From NCBI GenBank assembly GCA_014529385.2, contig CM043971.1, forward strand, positions 93,721,840-93,785,839: 64,000 nt of DNA, read 5' to 3'. Positions within the stretch are counted from its first letter, which is position 1; the number at the start of each line of letters is the position of its first letter. The position numbers and the translations under genes were made by a program. The notes below the pieces were generated by a model. It was given only the letters and a program-made list of their open reading frames with translations. It ran no database searches and was not told the DNA's origin. Below are positions 42,560-54,774 of the stretch, piece by piece. This stretch comes from Adiantum capillus-veneris. Taxonomy: Eukaryota > Streptophyta > Polypodiopsida > Polypodiales > Pteridaceae.

Positions 42560-43492
42560 TCAGTTATGTCTTTCTCAAATCGTGTGTTGCAGCTCGGCAC
42601 TCAATTACGCAAATCGGATGCGGAGCGCAAGGAGGCATTCCTTTATGGATTGGACGAGTATATCAAGTTTGATGTGGAGGTACTTGATCCAATCGATCTC
42701 AACAAGGTGGTCGCGATTGCTCTCGCGCAGGAGATGAAGCACAACAAGGGAAAGCCTAAGGAGAACAAGCCTTGTCAAGGAACCTCTCAGACTTCTCAAA
42801 ACCCGCAGAATGGTAAGAATGGTAACTCTTCTAGCCCATCTTCCTCTAATTCTTTGGAACAGAACTCTCAAAATGAATCTAAGGGTAAAGCTAAAGCACC
42901 TGCAAAACCTAAGCTAACCTTGGATGAAAAAGCTGCACAAGGAATTGTAGGAGGATACATCACGGCTGAAGAACAAGTGATTTATGCTAAGGAAGGTAGA
43001 TGCTATCAATGTCACGTCAAGGGTCACATTAAGAAGGCTTGTCCTAAGAGAGCCCCACCTAAAGAATCAAAGGCACCCACATCAACCACAAGCACCTTAA
43101 TGAACCAAGCCGAATCTTCTCATGTCTCTGACACCCATATTGATGAGTCTCTCATAAAGTATTATGGTCATGTAAAGGGTCAACGTTTTATCATATTGTT
43201 TGATCCAGACAGTATGCATGATGTGATTAGTGCCTCTCTTGTTGAGAGAGCCGGCCTAGAGGTTAGTCAGAAATCTCCTCTCGAGGTTTCTAGGTTCGCT
43301 CCCGGTATGGACTCTCTCATCACGAAAGAGTGCCTTGATGTTTTGTTTACAGTTCAACAAGCTGCTTTCCGTAGGAAATTTCTTGTGTCTCCTCTTTCAG
43401 GATGTGATATGCTTTTGGACATTAGATGGTTTCGTGAGCATAACCCTCTCATTTATTGGGAGGCAAACACTCACATTAAATGCCAGGACTGA
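42560..43492 (+). pseudogene. gag-pro: Element E gag 3' part and protease
   Basis: Resumes the gag frame after element D (SVMSFSNRVLQLGTQLRKSD...). A basic linker and a CCHC knuckle at 43001-43042 (CYQCHVKGHIKKAC) follow. Protease then begins: RFIILFDPDSMHDVIS (the usual Gly is Asp here, so probably inactive), GCDMLLDIRWFREHNPLIYWE. A 1-base deletion near 43473 shifts the frame; the other frame continues to 43568 (TLNARTDSPIIIR). Confidence 0.85.
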
Positions 43493-43591
43493 CTCACCCA
43501 TCATCATTCGTGCTGAGGAGGGTCTGTATTTTTTTGCCTCTCATTTCGCATGTGCAGGTAAAGCGTGAATTAGCACAAGCGGCATTCATCT

Positions 43592-44410
43592 ATGCTGCTC
43601 CAGTTTTCCCAGAGCATTCTGGCTCCAGCTAAGTATTCATATTTGTTTATCAAGTTTAAGCATCTCTTTTTGTATGATGATCATCCACCCCGTCTCCCAT
43701 CCGAGCGGCCGAAGGACCATCGCATCGAGCTTATGGAGGGGACACAGGCTGTCAGCAAGGTTCCCTACCGTTTGAACAAAACACAGGAGGAAGAGCTAAG
43801 AGCAACAACTCATGGAATTGATGGCCAGAGGATTCAACATCCTAGTGTAAGTCCTTTTGCTGCTCCTATTTTGTTTGTTTGAAAGAAAGATGGTTCGTCT
43901 CGTTTGTATGTTGATTACAGGGCATTGAACAAGATGACCGTCAAGAACAAGTTTCCGATGCCTCGCATTGAGTATATCCTTGATAGGCTCAATGGGGCAA
44001 AGGTTTTCAGCAAGGTCGATATCAAGAGTGGATACCATCAGGTACGGGTATTCAAAGGCGACATCTTCAAGACCGCTTTTCGCACCGAGCGAGGACAATG
44101 GGAGTATGTTGTTATGCCTTTTGGATTGACAAGTGCCGTGGGTACATTTAATCGTCTCATGGTAGGCCGTTTCGGCGATATAGTTGGTGTATGTGTGTTC
44201 ATCTTTCTTGATGATATTCTCATTTTTTTTGCATCGTGGGAACAACATGAAAAGGATGTCGAAAGGGTACTAACCTGTTTGGATGAGTGTCAATTGTACA
44301 TTGCAGTTAAGAAGTTTGAATTTTTTCTTACTGAAGTCACTTATCTGGGTTATATCATTTTTACAAAAGGCGTCAAGCTAGATCCCGCGAAGATGGATAT
44401 AGGTTCGTAA
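43592..44410 (+). pseudogene. pol: Element E reverse transcriptase
   Basis: 43592-43882 covers the protease-RT linker (DDHPPRLPSERPKDHRIEL, SKVPYRLNK) and the RT start (SPFAAPILFV), ending at TGA 43880. 43904-44410 carries YVDYRALNKMTVKNKFPMPR, KVDIKSGYHQVRV (catalytic Asp), YVVMPFGLTSA and FIFLDDILIFF (catalytic FLDD). A frameshift at about 44395 passes to the next piece. Confidence 0.88.
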
Positions 44411-44417
44411 TTGGGAT

Positions 44418-44924
44418 TTGCCCAAAACTGGATTTGATGTGCGTTCTTTTCTTGGTTTATGTCAAGCATATAGTTCGTACATAGAGAATTTTGCACACGT
44501 TGCTGCACCTATGATTGATGTTTTGAAAGGGGTTAAGACTCCCCGTCAACGCGTAGACTTGCTCGAAGCAGCCATTGAGGCTTTCGTAGCTCTCAAGGTT
44601 GCGGTGACAAAAGCACCGTGTCTTATCCTTGCCTCTTGGGATGGCCTCTTTGAGGTATGGACGGATGCGAGCAATGTCGCCATAGGCGCTGTCCTTGAGC
44701 AGCATGGTCGTTCTGTAGCTTTCCTTAGCCGGAAGCTCAATAGTGCAGAAAAGAATTATTCAGTTTATGATAAAGAACTTTTATCTGTCATTCACTTTCT
44801 TGAGTATTGGAAGCATTTTCTTTATGGTAGAGAGTTTACAGTTCGCACAGATCATCAAGCCCTCAAGTGGCTCCAGTCTATGCCTAGTGCACATTGGAGT
44901 GATCGCCAGGCACGGTGGTCATAA
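44418..44924 (+). pseudogene. pol: Element E RT thumb and RNase H
   Basis: FDVRSFLGLCQAYSSYIENFA (thumb/connection), then RNase H: VWTDASNVAIGAVLEQHG (catalytic Asp), SVYDKELLSVIHFLEYWKHFL (catalytic Glu), RTDHQALKWL (catalytic Asp). It ends with TAA at 44922, followed by FFEQFGGLIEYVPGKAN in the same frame, where Gln is expected at the stop. Confidence 0.87.
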
Positions 44925-45839
44925 TTTTTTGAGCAATTTGGAGGTTTGATTGAGTATGTGCCTGGAAAAGCTAACCCTAGATGCGTTGAGTCGCAAAGGA
45001 CAGATTGTGTCTTTTGACAGCATGAAGAACCAATATGCGGATTCCGAGTTTGGTAAGCAATGGTTGCAGGCTCTTGCTTCTCAAGGGCCAAGCAACTATC
45101 TCATTTGTGATGGTTTGTTGTATTTTATGTGTGTTGCCCTCTCTCATGTCAATCATATTGCATGATGCACATGACTCTCTCACGGGTGGGCACAGGGGAA
45201 ATGAACACCATTTTGGAAAAAATAGAAAGATTCTTTTATTGGCCTAAAATGCGTAAAAATGTGTTTCGTTATGTCACACAGTGCACTATAAGTCAAAAGG
45301 TAAAAGCTCCTCGGGGTAAGTAGCAAGGCCTCTTGCTTTCGCTGCCTATTCCCGATGGACCTTTTCAGGATATATCCATGGATTTTGTAACTAACCTTCC
45401 ACCAAGTTTGCATTCAAGGAACACTCAATGTTTGACAATTGTTGATCGTTTCAGCAAGTTTTGCATGTTGATTCCTTGTAAAGCCTCAGTCACTGCACAA
45501 GATGTACCATGGTTGTTCATAAAGCATTGGTATCTCCTCTATGGTTTGCCAAAATCGATTGTTTCAGATAGGGATGTTAAGTTCACGTTCAATTTTTGGC
45601 GCGCACTCTTTCAAAATTTTGGCACTAAGTTGAATTTTTCATCAGCTTTTCATCCACAGTCAGACGGTCAGACAGAGATTTACAATCAATTGGCTTTTGA
45701 TGTTTTAAAGTTATATGTGCATGATCAACAGTCTCATTGGGAGCTCTATCTCCCATTGGTTCAGGCTATTTTGAATGACTCTTTTTCCTCTGCCATTGGT
45801 CGAACTCCGTATGAGGCAGCTTTTGCCTGTCCGTCCTAG
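44925..45839 (+). pseudogene. pol: Element E integrase zinc domain and catalytic core
   Basis: Pieces: LDALSRKGQIV (44968); an HHCC-like region spread over two frames (HDAHDSLTGGHRGN; FFYWPKMRKNVFRYVTQC); TAG at 45321; then 45333-45839 with DISMDFVTNLP and SDRDVKFTFNFW (core Asp residues) and HPQSDGQTE (core Glu region). It ends at TAG 45837. Four or more breaks. Confidence 0.85.
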
Positions 45840-45845
45840 TCACTT

Positions 45846-46447
45846 TTGACTCGCTCTATCAGTCAAATGCCTTATGCCAATGCTGAAAGTCAGTCATTGG
45901 ATGAGATTTCTGAGAGTGTGAAGCTTCGGCTAAGCAAGGCTCAAGAATCTTATTCACGGAAGGCTAATAAGCATCGTCAGGATGTTTCGATCAAGGAAGG
46001 GGATTGGGTGTATTTAAGAATCATGAAGCAACGTCTTAAGCAAGTTGGAAAGAAGTGTCCAAAGTTGTCTTTCCGAATGTATGGTCCATTTTCAGTCACT
46101 AAAAGGATAAACGACGTTTCAATGAAATTACAGTTGCCTAACTCATGGTCAATGCACAACGTTTTCCATGTTGGTTGAAAGTGTTTCAGGGAACACCTCC
46201 AAAGGACATTTCGGAAGAAGAAGAACCGGAGATCATCGATGAAGTTGAAGTCATGGAGCCAGAGCAAGTATTGTTGCATCGGTTTCGACATGGTTCGAAG
46301 AAGCAAGTGAGACAATAGTTTTTGAAGTTCAAAGATCGCGGAACCCACGAAGCAGTGTGGGTAGATGAAGAGTTTTTCAATGATTACCCAGAGTTGTTGG
46401 TAGACTACAAGGAAGCCATGCAACTCGGTACCATTACCTCACTTTAA
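45846..46447 (+). pseudogene. pol: Element E integrase C-terminus and chromodomain-like tail
   Basis: GDWVYLRIMKQRLKQ, KLSFRMYGPFSVTKRIND and NSWSMHNVFHVG mark the integrase C-terminal domain. After a frameshift at 46176 the tail continues (DEVEVMEPEQVLLHRFRHG, TAG 46318, FLKFKDRGTHEAVWVDEEFF, AMQLGTITSL, TAA 46444). The aromatic/acidic spacing of the last block (KFKxR...W...EEFF) fits a degenerate chromodomain. Elements B and D keep this block. Confidence 0.8.
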
Positions 46448-46458
46448 AAAGGAGGGGA
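46448..46458 (+). promoter_or_regulatory. Element E polypurine tract
   Basis: aaaggagggga next to the 3' LTR. Confidence 0.9.
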
Positions 46459-47573
46459 TGTCACGTGACACATCCAACCCTATGTATCCGTGGACATGCT
46501 ACATCATAACAAGGGTTCAGTTCAGTCCAGTCACTATAGCTTAGGAAGTGTTCTGGCACTTTGTGAGTCTGTTCGCAGACCGTGCATGCCCAGGCACTTA
46601 GATTAGATGCATATCCTCTAGTTGCACACAACATGATCATCAGCATTACCATCAGAATCCATCAGGAGCAGTTTCTAGTGCATAAAACCTATTTTTCCTA
46701 TTTTTGACATTTTTCACTTATTTATTATTTGACTTTTGTTGGGAACTGGGTAGGGCAATGTTGCTAAAGTAATATATAAGCAAACCTAGGGCTAGGCTAA
46801 TCTGGCAGAAGAGGAGAAAGGGCATCAAGCAAATCATTGCAGCAGGCTTCTCTCTCCCCCTCTCAAGCAAGAACCAACTCCAACCCCCTGGCGTTTTCAG
46901 CATTCATCTTCATCGCCAGCAGCCCTAGTCAGCAGTGCTTGCAAGACTTAGCAGAGGCAGCGTTTTTTAGGACCTGCTGTTCAGCGATTTCAGCAAGCCT
47001 ACTCAGCGTTTTCTGGATAGCCTACTTAGCGTTTTCTGCACCAGCAGGACAACGATTCCACAACAGTTTTACAGCCAGCAATACAACGTTTTTTGCAGTA
47101 GAATATCAGTGACAAAACAGCATCAAAAACAGCGTTCTCTGTCAACAGCCATTACCGTTTTTGAACTAGCACAAGCAATCAAGCGTTTTCAGTCTTCAAG
47201 TACACTGCAGAGATAGAGGTCATCGTCATCGGCACCGCCGACTTCAAAGCATTCAGTCTCCCGCATTTGCATCATTTAGCTTCAATTTACAGTTGTACGA
47301 GAGTTGTGCAATCAATAGCGTAGACCTCTCGATCGAGAGAGAGGCCCTTGGAGGAGGGTTTTACAACATTCTTGATGTCATATTCTCTTCTCTCTCTATC
47401 TCTCAGTCTCAGCACCTTCTCGCACAGTGTCTATTCATTTTGTTTGTGATCACTTGCACTCTCTCATTAAAAAGCACGGAAGGCTCTTCCTTCCCTAAGA
47501 AAAAGGAACCTTGAGCACAGTTTGGAGCACTCATCTTGAGCAAGGCTCAACATTCATTCCGCTGCACCTTACA
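46459..47573 (+). repeat. Element E 3' LTR
   Basis: TGTCACGTGACA start, TATA box at about 46773-46780, GCGTTTT array, CTTACA end. It differs from the 5' copy by several small indels (1115 against 1157 bp). Confidence 0.9.
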
Positions 47574-47659
<86 letters not shown>

Positions 47660-47682
47660 CACACACACACACACACACACAC
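47574..47682. repeat. Compound (CT)n(CA)n microsatellite
   Basis: CT units to about 47610, then CA units with one interruption (cctac). Element E sits at its left edge. Confidence 0.95.
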
Positions 47683-47689
47683 CTTTTTT

Positions 47690-49020
47690 CTCATCGGCTC
47701 GGGTGTTGAGGGATTGAGGTGGAGAGGCTTTTGGTTTTGGAGAAGGATTCAAATCTATTGAAGTTCTTTCTTTAAGAGGGGTTGTCGGCTGCTTGGTTGA
47801 ATGTTCCTATGCTCGTGTTAACGTTCGGGAGTGGCTCTTGTGCACTCTAGCTGGTTCGGGTGAAGGCAAAGTGGAGGAAATGATGGAGACATATTGGGTT
47901 TTTTTGCGTCCGTGGTACAAGGAATTCACATTAGCTGCCTTTGAGGACAGGTGTCAGGTCCCAAAGTATTCATTAAAAATAGCTTTTTCTGAGCTACCTG
48001 CATAGTTTTGGTTACCAGACATGTTGAAGTAGATGGATTCTATCTTTGCTATACCGTTCATGTGTTTCGTGTAGATCGAGACATATGCGCCATCTATAGA
48101 GTGGCTACTACCCCTTCCACAATTTTTCTAGATATCATCATTTTTCATTGGAAAGGGGTGTTACATTCGTAGAGGATTGTAGTTAGGGGAAGACTAAACG
48201 AGTGGTTTAGATGTCATGAGATGGGACACTTGGTGAGGGATCGCCCTAGAGGGCGACAATAGAGACAGGTTGGTTGAAGGAGGAGACTGCCCTCATAGCC
48301 ACAGTAGTCCCAAGAACAATCTGCATGGCGGTGCGTCTTGCACAGAGCGAGCAATAGTAGAGTAGCGTGGAGTTGAGTAGACACAGAGATAGTGACAGGT
48401 AGGCAGACTGGTACAAACACAAACTATCCTTGTCTCTAGATGGATAGTGAGACAGAGGTTGGTAGAGGCAGAGCAGCGCTCAGATAGACCTCTGGAGGAG
48501 AGGCTACCAGATGAGGATCAAGAGGAGGTTTTAGAGCCGTTGCACAGAGGGATAGAAGGGGGCCAACAGTCGGTGACACCCCAAGAGCAGCTTGAGTTGC
48601 CCTCGGATAGGCTAGTCTAGTAGATCTCGGATCTTTTGGAGATGCAGTTGCAGGTGCCTCTCAGAGTAGATACTGTTCGTGAGAGCAGGAGAGTGATTCC
48701 TCGTAGTTTGCAAAGGATTTTGACTATTCAGCAGGCGTTGCATCTCTAGTAGATGTCCAAGTTTCTTAGATCTTGCTTGCTCAGTACTTTGTTGTTGGTC
48801 CATGGAGATCTCCAAATGTTTCTTTGAGGAGTGATCCGCTATGTGTCGACATGTTTTTCCTGCAGTTGTCAAGAGCACGTCACATTCTCCTTGGTCCAAA
48901 GAGAGCTCCCATTTAGGGTGCAAGTTTCATATGATGACTCCTTTTGGCGGAAGGAGGCTGATTATTATATCTTACAAGAGCAAACAATAGTTGAGGCCAA
49001 TTATTTTATGGATATCAAAT
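47690..49020 (+). pseudogene. LINE alpha3 ORF1, heavily decayed
   Basis: VNVREWLLCTLAGSGEGKVEEMMETYWVFL (47820-47910) aligns by eye with SSIRDWCHTALGTTQGRVSELTFLGRGIFMV of LINE alpha4 ORF1, and a knuckle relic (RCHEMGHLVRDR, about 48208-48243) with its CLRCHEMGHLARDC. Stops are frequent (48003, 48030, 48258 and more). The later open stretch 48831-49022 (FSLVQRELPFRVQVSYDD) is not recognised. 49021-49325 shows nothing clear. Confidence 0.65.
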
Positions 49021-49325
49021 AGTTTGCAGATATGTTTGAGAGTCAATTTAGAGAGGCCTTAGAGAAGGTGGTTTGGTCAGAGATGTGCATCTTGGTACCT
49101 TCCCTTGGCGTTTGAGGTGGACAATGAGTTTGTTCCTTCTCCCTCTCTTATAGTTTGATTGTGCTGTAGATCTGCATTCTTTTTTGGGGTACATCATTAG
49201 GAAATGCTAGAGTGGATGTGGATGATTTTGGAGGCGCGGCCTAGGGGTTTCACAGTCCTTGGCTTTTGTGAATTGCTACAGAAGGTTTTTATAAGGGATG
49301 CTTTATATCAGTCACAAGGTAGGAT

Positions 49326-49765
49326 CAAAACGTACGTACGGATCCGTTCTGTACCGCACAGACGTACTGTACGATCCGTACGGTACAGATCGATCCGTAC
49401 AAGGCTCTTTTTAAAAATTTTCCTTTTGGAAGATAAGCGTGGCTGAGGATTTTTGATTCATTTTTGCTGACTTATGGGCGACCAAACCAGTTCTCATTTG
49501 AGCTTTAATATGCGTTTTCAATCATCAATGTTGTCTAAACTTTGAAGTCTCTTGCAGTAGTTACACAGTATGTGGTTGTCTTGTAAAACATGTCTATAAA
49601 TGTCTCTAAAAGTTGTTGCCCTCTTGTTTTTTTATTAGAAATGTCCTAGAAAGTTTGATAAATTGACTTTAATTTACCAGAGTACGTATTTTTACGTACA
49701 TAAAAAAATTTCCTGTACGGAACAACGTACAGTTCGTACATATAGGCCACATACAGTACGTTTGG
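49326..49765. mobile_element. GTACG-rich element, probable non-autonomous DNA transposon
   Basis: Both ends carry dense GTAC/CGTACG motifs (49330-49402 and 49681-49765). The left end reads caaaacgtacgtacgg; the right end, read on the opposite strand, reads ccaaacgtactgtatg, so the termini are inverted relative to each other. About 280 AT-rich bases lie between. The right end is interrupted by the hAT-like element; 'taccgagc' beyond 50974 is the outer flank. No clear target duplication was found. Confidence 0.5.
49758..49765. repeat. Left 8-bp target-site duplication of the hAT-like element
   Basis: acgtttgg, repeated exactly at 50967-50974. Confidence 0.88.
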
Positions 49766-50158
49766 CATAGAAACAGGGGACGGGGGGACGTGGCCCTTAT
49801 CTGCGGGGACGAGGCGGGGGATGTCGGGATGGGGGGACGTCCATCACAGGGGGTGGGGGGCGGGACGCGTCTCGGGATGCACGTTCCTGGTGACACATCC
49901 GGATGGGACGCGGGCAGAGGGTGCCTGGGCAGTGGCGGGAGTTTTAAAATTTGAAATTCAAATTTCAAACACTCATAGGGCATTTCATTTTTTTTGGGGG
50001 GGGGGGGGGGTCTTTCTATTTAAGAGCACCCAAGGCTCAAGTGGCTCATACCCACCGCAAGGCTCATACCCAATCCTCAAGGCAACTTCCCATTGCCCAA
50101 GCCTTGCAACTTTGCAAGAGCCAAGTTGCCCTCGCCCCTTGAGTCTCTTGAGTCTCCT

Positions 50159-50199
<41 letters not shown>

Positions 50200-50966
50200 C
50201 CCCCATCTTCCCTCCTCTCCAAGTCAAAGGCTTGAGCCTTGAAAGCTTGAAGCCTACCCCTTTGGAGTGTGTATGCTCATGTAGCCTCAAAGAAGAGGAA
50301 TCGTTTTGATGTGCAGAGAGCCAATGACCTCATATATGTCTCATCAAATTTGAAGATGCTTTCCAAGTCAGAGCAAAGTGATGATTTCCGCGGAGTGGGC
50401 ACTTGCAGAGGATGATCCTATCCCTGAGACACAAATAGATGCAGAGGGAGAGATTAAGACAACACCACTTGAGGATGATTTTTTGGATCAAATGGACTAT
50501 GCAGAGCCAGTTGACATTCAGTTGGCACCATGGGCCAACATGTAGAGTCTAGAGTCTAGACCTCTTGAGTCTTGAGTCTTGACTTTTGACTCGAGTCCTT
50601 CCCTTTTTGACTCCCATTTATGCTAAACTCTACTTATCCACTCTTCACTTGTAAATCATTATGTTTTTCCCTTTGGCGAGGATGATTGATGCTTGATCAC
50701 CACACCAACGGTGTACCGTGTCGCGCACGCCGCACGCCCTTTGTTATATTTTGGTATTATGTAATATGAGTGCAAAACCCACTTTTTCTTTGCAATCTTG
50801 TGCTCTTAGTGTTCACTGTTGTCTCAGTATTAAATTTGCAAAGAGCTAGTGCTTTTTAAAGTGCATCCCTTGTCGCGTCCCCCGTCCCCTGTTTTGCCAC
50901 GTCCTTCTCCTCGGGACCCGCCACGTCCCCTAGACCCGTCCCTGTCCTTGTCCCCATGTGACCATG
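49766..50966. mobile_element. hAT-like non-autonomous DNA transposon (1.2 kb)
   Basis: Flanked by perfect 8-bp duplications (acgtttgg). Left terminus CATAGAAACAGGGGAC; right terminus, opposite strand, CATGGTCACATGGGGAC. Beyond these, both ends carry dense subterminal repeats built on GGGGACG/CGTCCCC (49771-49920 and 50868-50960). The interior has a G run (49996-50010), a segment of 'caaggctca' repeats, a CT tract (50164-50195) and 'gagtcttgagtct' repeats. No transposase. An 8-bp duplication plus CA-starting termini fits the hAT superfamily. Confidence 0.78.
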
Positions 50967-51768
<802 letters not shown>

Positions 51769-53534
51769 TGGCGGCTTTGCCGGTCTCGAGTGCTCCACAT
51801 GGCGCTCCATCACCACTTGCCTGTCGCGTGGACTGTACTGGCGACCTGTTGACACGCATTGACTCCAAAATACAACACTTGGCACAACATGCCTTGGTTG
51901 GCCGGATGATTGGACAGTCTCCACCTCGCTCTTCTATACGTGATTGGTGTCACACTGCATTGGGCACTACTCAGGGACGGGTTTCGGAGCTTACATTCCT
52001 TGGCAGGGGCATATTCATGGTACGTCTTTCAGATCCCGCCACTACCTGAGCTCTCTTGGCTCGCTCTCCGATACTCTCTGATCGCAAGATGATATACTTG
52101 ACAAGGTGGTATCCCGAGTTTACTACTGAGGAGTTTGACAGTCGACACCTTATTCCCAGATTCCCTCTGACGCTCTCCTTCCCGGATATGCCTCTCCATT
52201 TTATTGATGAGCATCTCCTTCAGATGATTGCTGCTCATTTTGGCACAGTAGTTCCAAGATCCTGCATCTTCTCATCTGGTCCACCTCACATTTAGGTCCT
52301 GGTGTTTGGGGATACTTCATTACCAGATACAGTTACTGTGGCAGTGCGCGATCGAGACTACTCTTGCCGAATGGTAGTCACTGGCCGCCCAGGACAGTGC
52401 TTACGTTGTCACGAGATGGGACACTTGGCACGAGATTGCCCCACCCTGCCACGCCATCGACGACCACAACAGTCGGCTCGTGGCACTCATGCTCAGCCAC
52501 GTCAGCGTTAACAACCGTTTCCTCCTACTACTCGAGCACCCCAGCAACCTACAGGTGCTCCTTGAGCTTCGACACTCCATGTTCCTCCCCCCGCTTCAGC
52601 TCCTACTGAGACTGCTTGGCAGACAGTGGGTCGTAACCATTCCTTCCGTCCTCGTCAGCAATCTACAACGCATGCAGCCCCCAGTGTTACCTCTCCTGCT
52701 CCCTCTCAAGTTTCCACTACCCCCTTACCCCCAGCTTCTCCTCGCCATTCTTCTTCTTCAGCACAGGATCACTTACCCCTGCTACCAGCTCCTCCTTCAC
52801 TTGCCGTTTCCCCGCCCGCTCCTTCCTCCCTTCCCGAGATCCCTATTCCCATGCAGATGGATCTTTCCCCGCTCTTACCTCTCCCTTTTCGTCCTCTCCC
52901 TCTCGCCCTTACTCCTCCCCCTCCACCTTCTGGTCCTCCCCCTCCATCAGCCGCTCATACCTACGTCCCACGCAGTTTTCTCAGCTCTTGCCCTCTTTCT
53001 TGGGGCACTCATCGGGCTGAAATGTGAGGTGACTCAGAAGGACCATTGCGGGTGCAGCTCTACCTTATGCATCACAAGCCAGGTTGTGTTCCCTCTTTAA
53101 TAGGCAGTCGCTCTCAGCCCATCCATTCCTTTTTCCTTCCATTCCACGCAGCTCAGGAATGGTCTGAGGATCAGGTTCTACATTTTGTGCATGCCCAATC
53201 TATGGCTCAGCTTCATTTATGGTTGTCTACTTCCGCTCCGGATATATTGTCTCCACATTTCCCTTCCTGTATTGGTGCTATGGAATGGAGTGATGTTTAT
53301 GCTTGCTATTCATTGCCTATGGTCATTCATGTATCCTCAGATGTGGTGCTTCCTATGTCTATGCGCATTTGGGGTGTCAAAGCTGCAGCATCGGTAATGC
53401 AATGTAAACAAGCTGAGGTCCGTAGTTGGTGCAATGAAACACCATATTTTAGAGAGGGCTTGCGGGTTGCTTTCCTACCGCCCGAAGCTCACCCCTTGGA
53501 TGGCCCAACTGCCTCCAAGAAGATGCGCAGTTAG
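51769..53534 (+). pseudogene. LINE alpha4 ORF1: DUF4283/zinc-knuckle protein
   Basis: Starts MAALPVSSAPHGAP. A DUF4283-like block spans 51860-52290 (IRDWCHTALG; IYLTRWYPEFTTEEFDSRH; FPDMPLHFIDEHLLQMIAAHFG). The CCHC knuckle is CLRCHEMGHLARDC (about 52400-52440). A long Pro/Ser-rich linker (52440-53000) precedes a C-terminal block (53046-53534: WSEDQVLHFVHAQSMAQLHLWL, MRIWGVKAAA). Stops: TGA 52047, TAG 52293, TAA 52509, TGA 52563, plus a frameshift near 53030. Each stop is one C-to-T step from Arg or Gln. RNA-binding partner of ORF2. Confidence 0.82.
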
Positions 53535-53557
53535 TCAGATGCTTTACCACTACTTTC

Positions 53558-54774
53558 ATGCAGACTATGGATTTACATGTAGTTTCTTGGAATGCTAATG
53601 GTTTACAGACTTCTCGGGTAAGAGGTTCCCGTAAGCTTTTACTTCGCAGAGATTTACACGCTCATGTAGTAGGCATTGTGGATATATTACTAGTTCAGGA
53701 GCATAAGATTGCCACTCCTTTTGGTAATCTCATGCCCTCGGGCGCTCACACTTTTTGGGAGCCTGCTCTGGGCATTCATGGACAGAGTTGCGGTGTATGC
53801 ATTTCAGTGGGGTCACGTTACTTGGCCTCAGTTCAGCAGCATGGCACCCTTGTCGCTGGCAGAGCAGTTTATGTTTCTATTCGGATTCGAGACTCTATCA
53901 TTGGTTTTATGTCAGTCTATGCACCCACTACTCCTCGGGAGAGGGCTACTTTTTGGTCCTCCTTGGCTGCCGCTCTACCTGCTGGGACTCTTGGGTTGTT
54001 GGAGGCGACTTCAACAACGTCGAGAGCGATTCTGATTGGTGATCCATCATACCTCCAGGTTTTTCATCCATTTCTCTCGAAGAGCAGCCAGCTTGGGATC
54101 GATTTCTTCTAGCTATTCAAGGTGTTGACACCTGGCACATTCCCTCTTTTGGTCACCACCCTGCTACACTTCACTACTCGTGGGGATTTCAGAGACAACA
54201 GGGGAGATTATTAGAGAGACTTGATCGTTTTTACATTGGTCCTTGGGCAGCAGCTCTAGGTGGATTTACTACTATTTGGAGAGGGACCAGCCTCTCAGAT
54301 CATTTCCCCATCTCCTTGTTTATCTCCTTCACTAGATCCTCTGCACAGAGACGAGGCTGCCGCATCCCTGACAGTGTTCTCACCACTGAAATTGTGCAGC
54401 AACAGATTCGTGACTTATGGTCCACGGGTGCTTCTTATTGTGGTCCCCCTGGAGAGTTCCTTGCTCATTGCATTACTCAGTCTAGTATTTACTGCCGTGA
54501 TCAGACTGCTATCATTCATCGTCAGTTGAGAGTACGCGAGTCTGATCTTCACATTCCTCTTGGTTCCACACATCGCTTGCTTGAAGAATGGCCTCAGGAT
54601 GCTTATCTCGCTGCTAGACAGACAGAGCTCACAGAGGAAATTCGTCGCGTACAGGAGGCTAGGTCTGAGTTCACTCATCATGCTTCAGTATCTCATTGGA
54701 TAGCTAAAGCTGATCGAATGAATAAAGACTTCTTCGTTGCGCATAAAGAGCGACCTCCTGGCACCACCCTTTAG
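53558..54774 (+). pseudogene. LINE alpha4 ORF2 AP-endonuclease
   Basis: Starts 24 bases after ORF1 ends: MQTMDLHVVSWNANGLQTSRV, ILLVQEHKI, GFMSVYAPTTPRERATFW. A frameshift near 53990 leads to WVVGGDFNNVESDSDW (GDFN motif) and a TGA at 54040 (Arg expected). The frame then runs open to TAG 54772: LDRFYIGPWAA and SLSDHFPISL (SDH motif), followed by the long RT linker. It nicks the target site. Confidence 0.85.

Larger units (their letters stand above)
35787..47573 (+). mobile_element. Element E: autonomous-type gypsy element, split by element D
   Basis: 5' LTR 35787-36943, 3' LTR 46459-47573, primer site 36945, polypurine tract 46448-46458. Internal coding runs gag (to 38096), then element D (38097-42554), then the rest of gag, protease, RT, RNase H, integrase and tail. 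It is the only member of the B/D/E family here with a full pol, so the probable type of helper for B and D. It is dead through many frameshifts and stops. Confidence 0.9.

Noticed and set aside
47574-47682. CRISPR-like array
   Set aside because: Simple CT/CA microsatellite; no repeat-spacer structure anywhere, and the genome is eukaryotic.
49821-50309. 162-residue frame inside the hAT-like element as a transposase
   Set aside because: It spans a G run and a CT tract and has no hAT dimerisation or catalytic motif.
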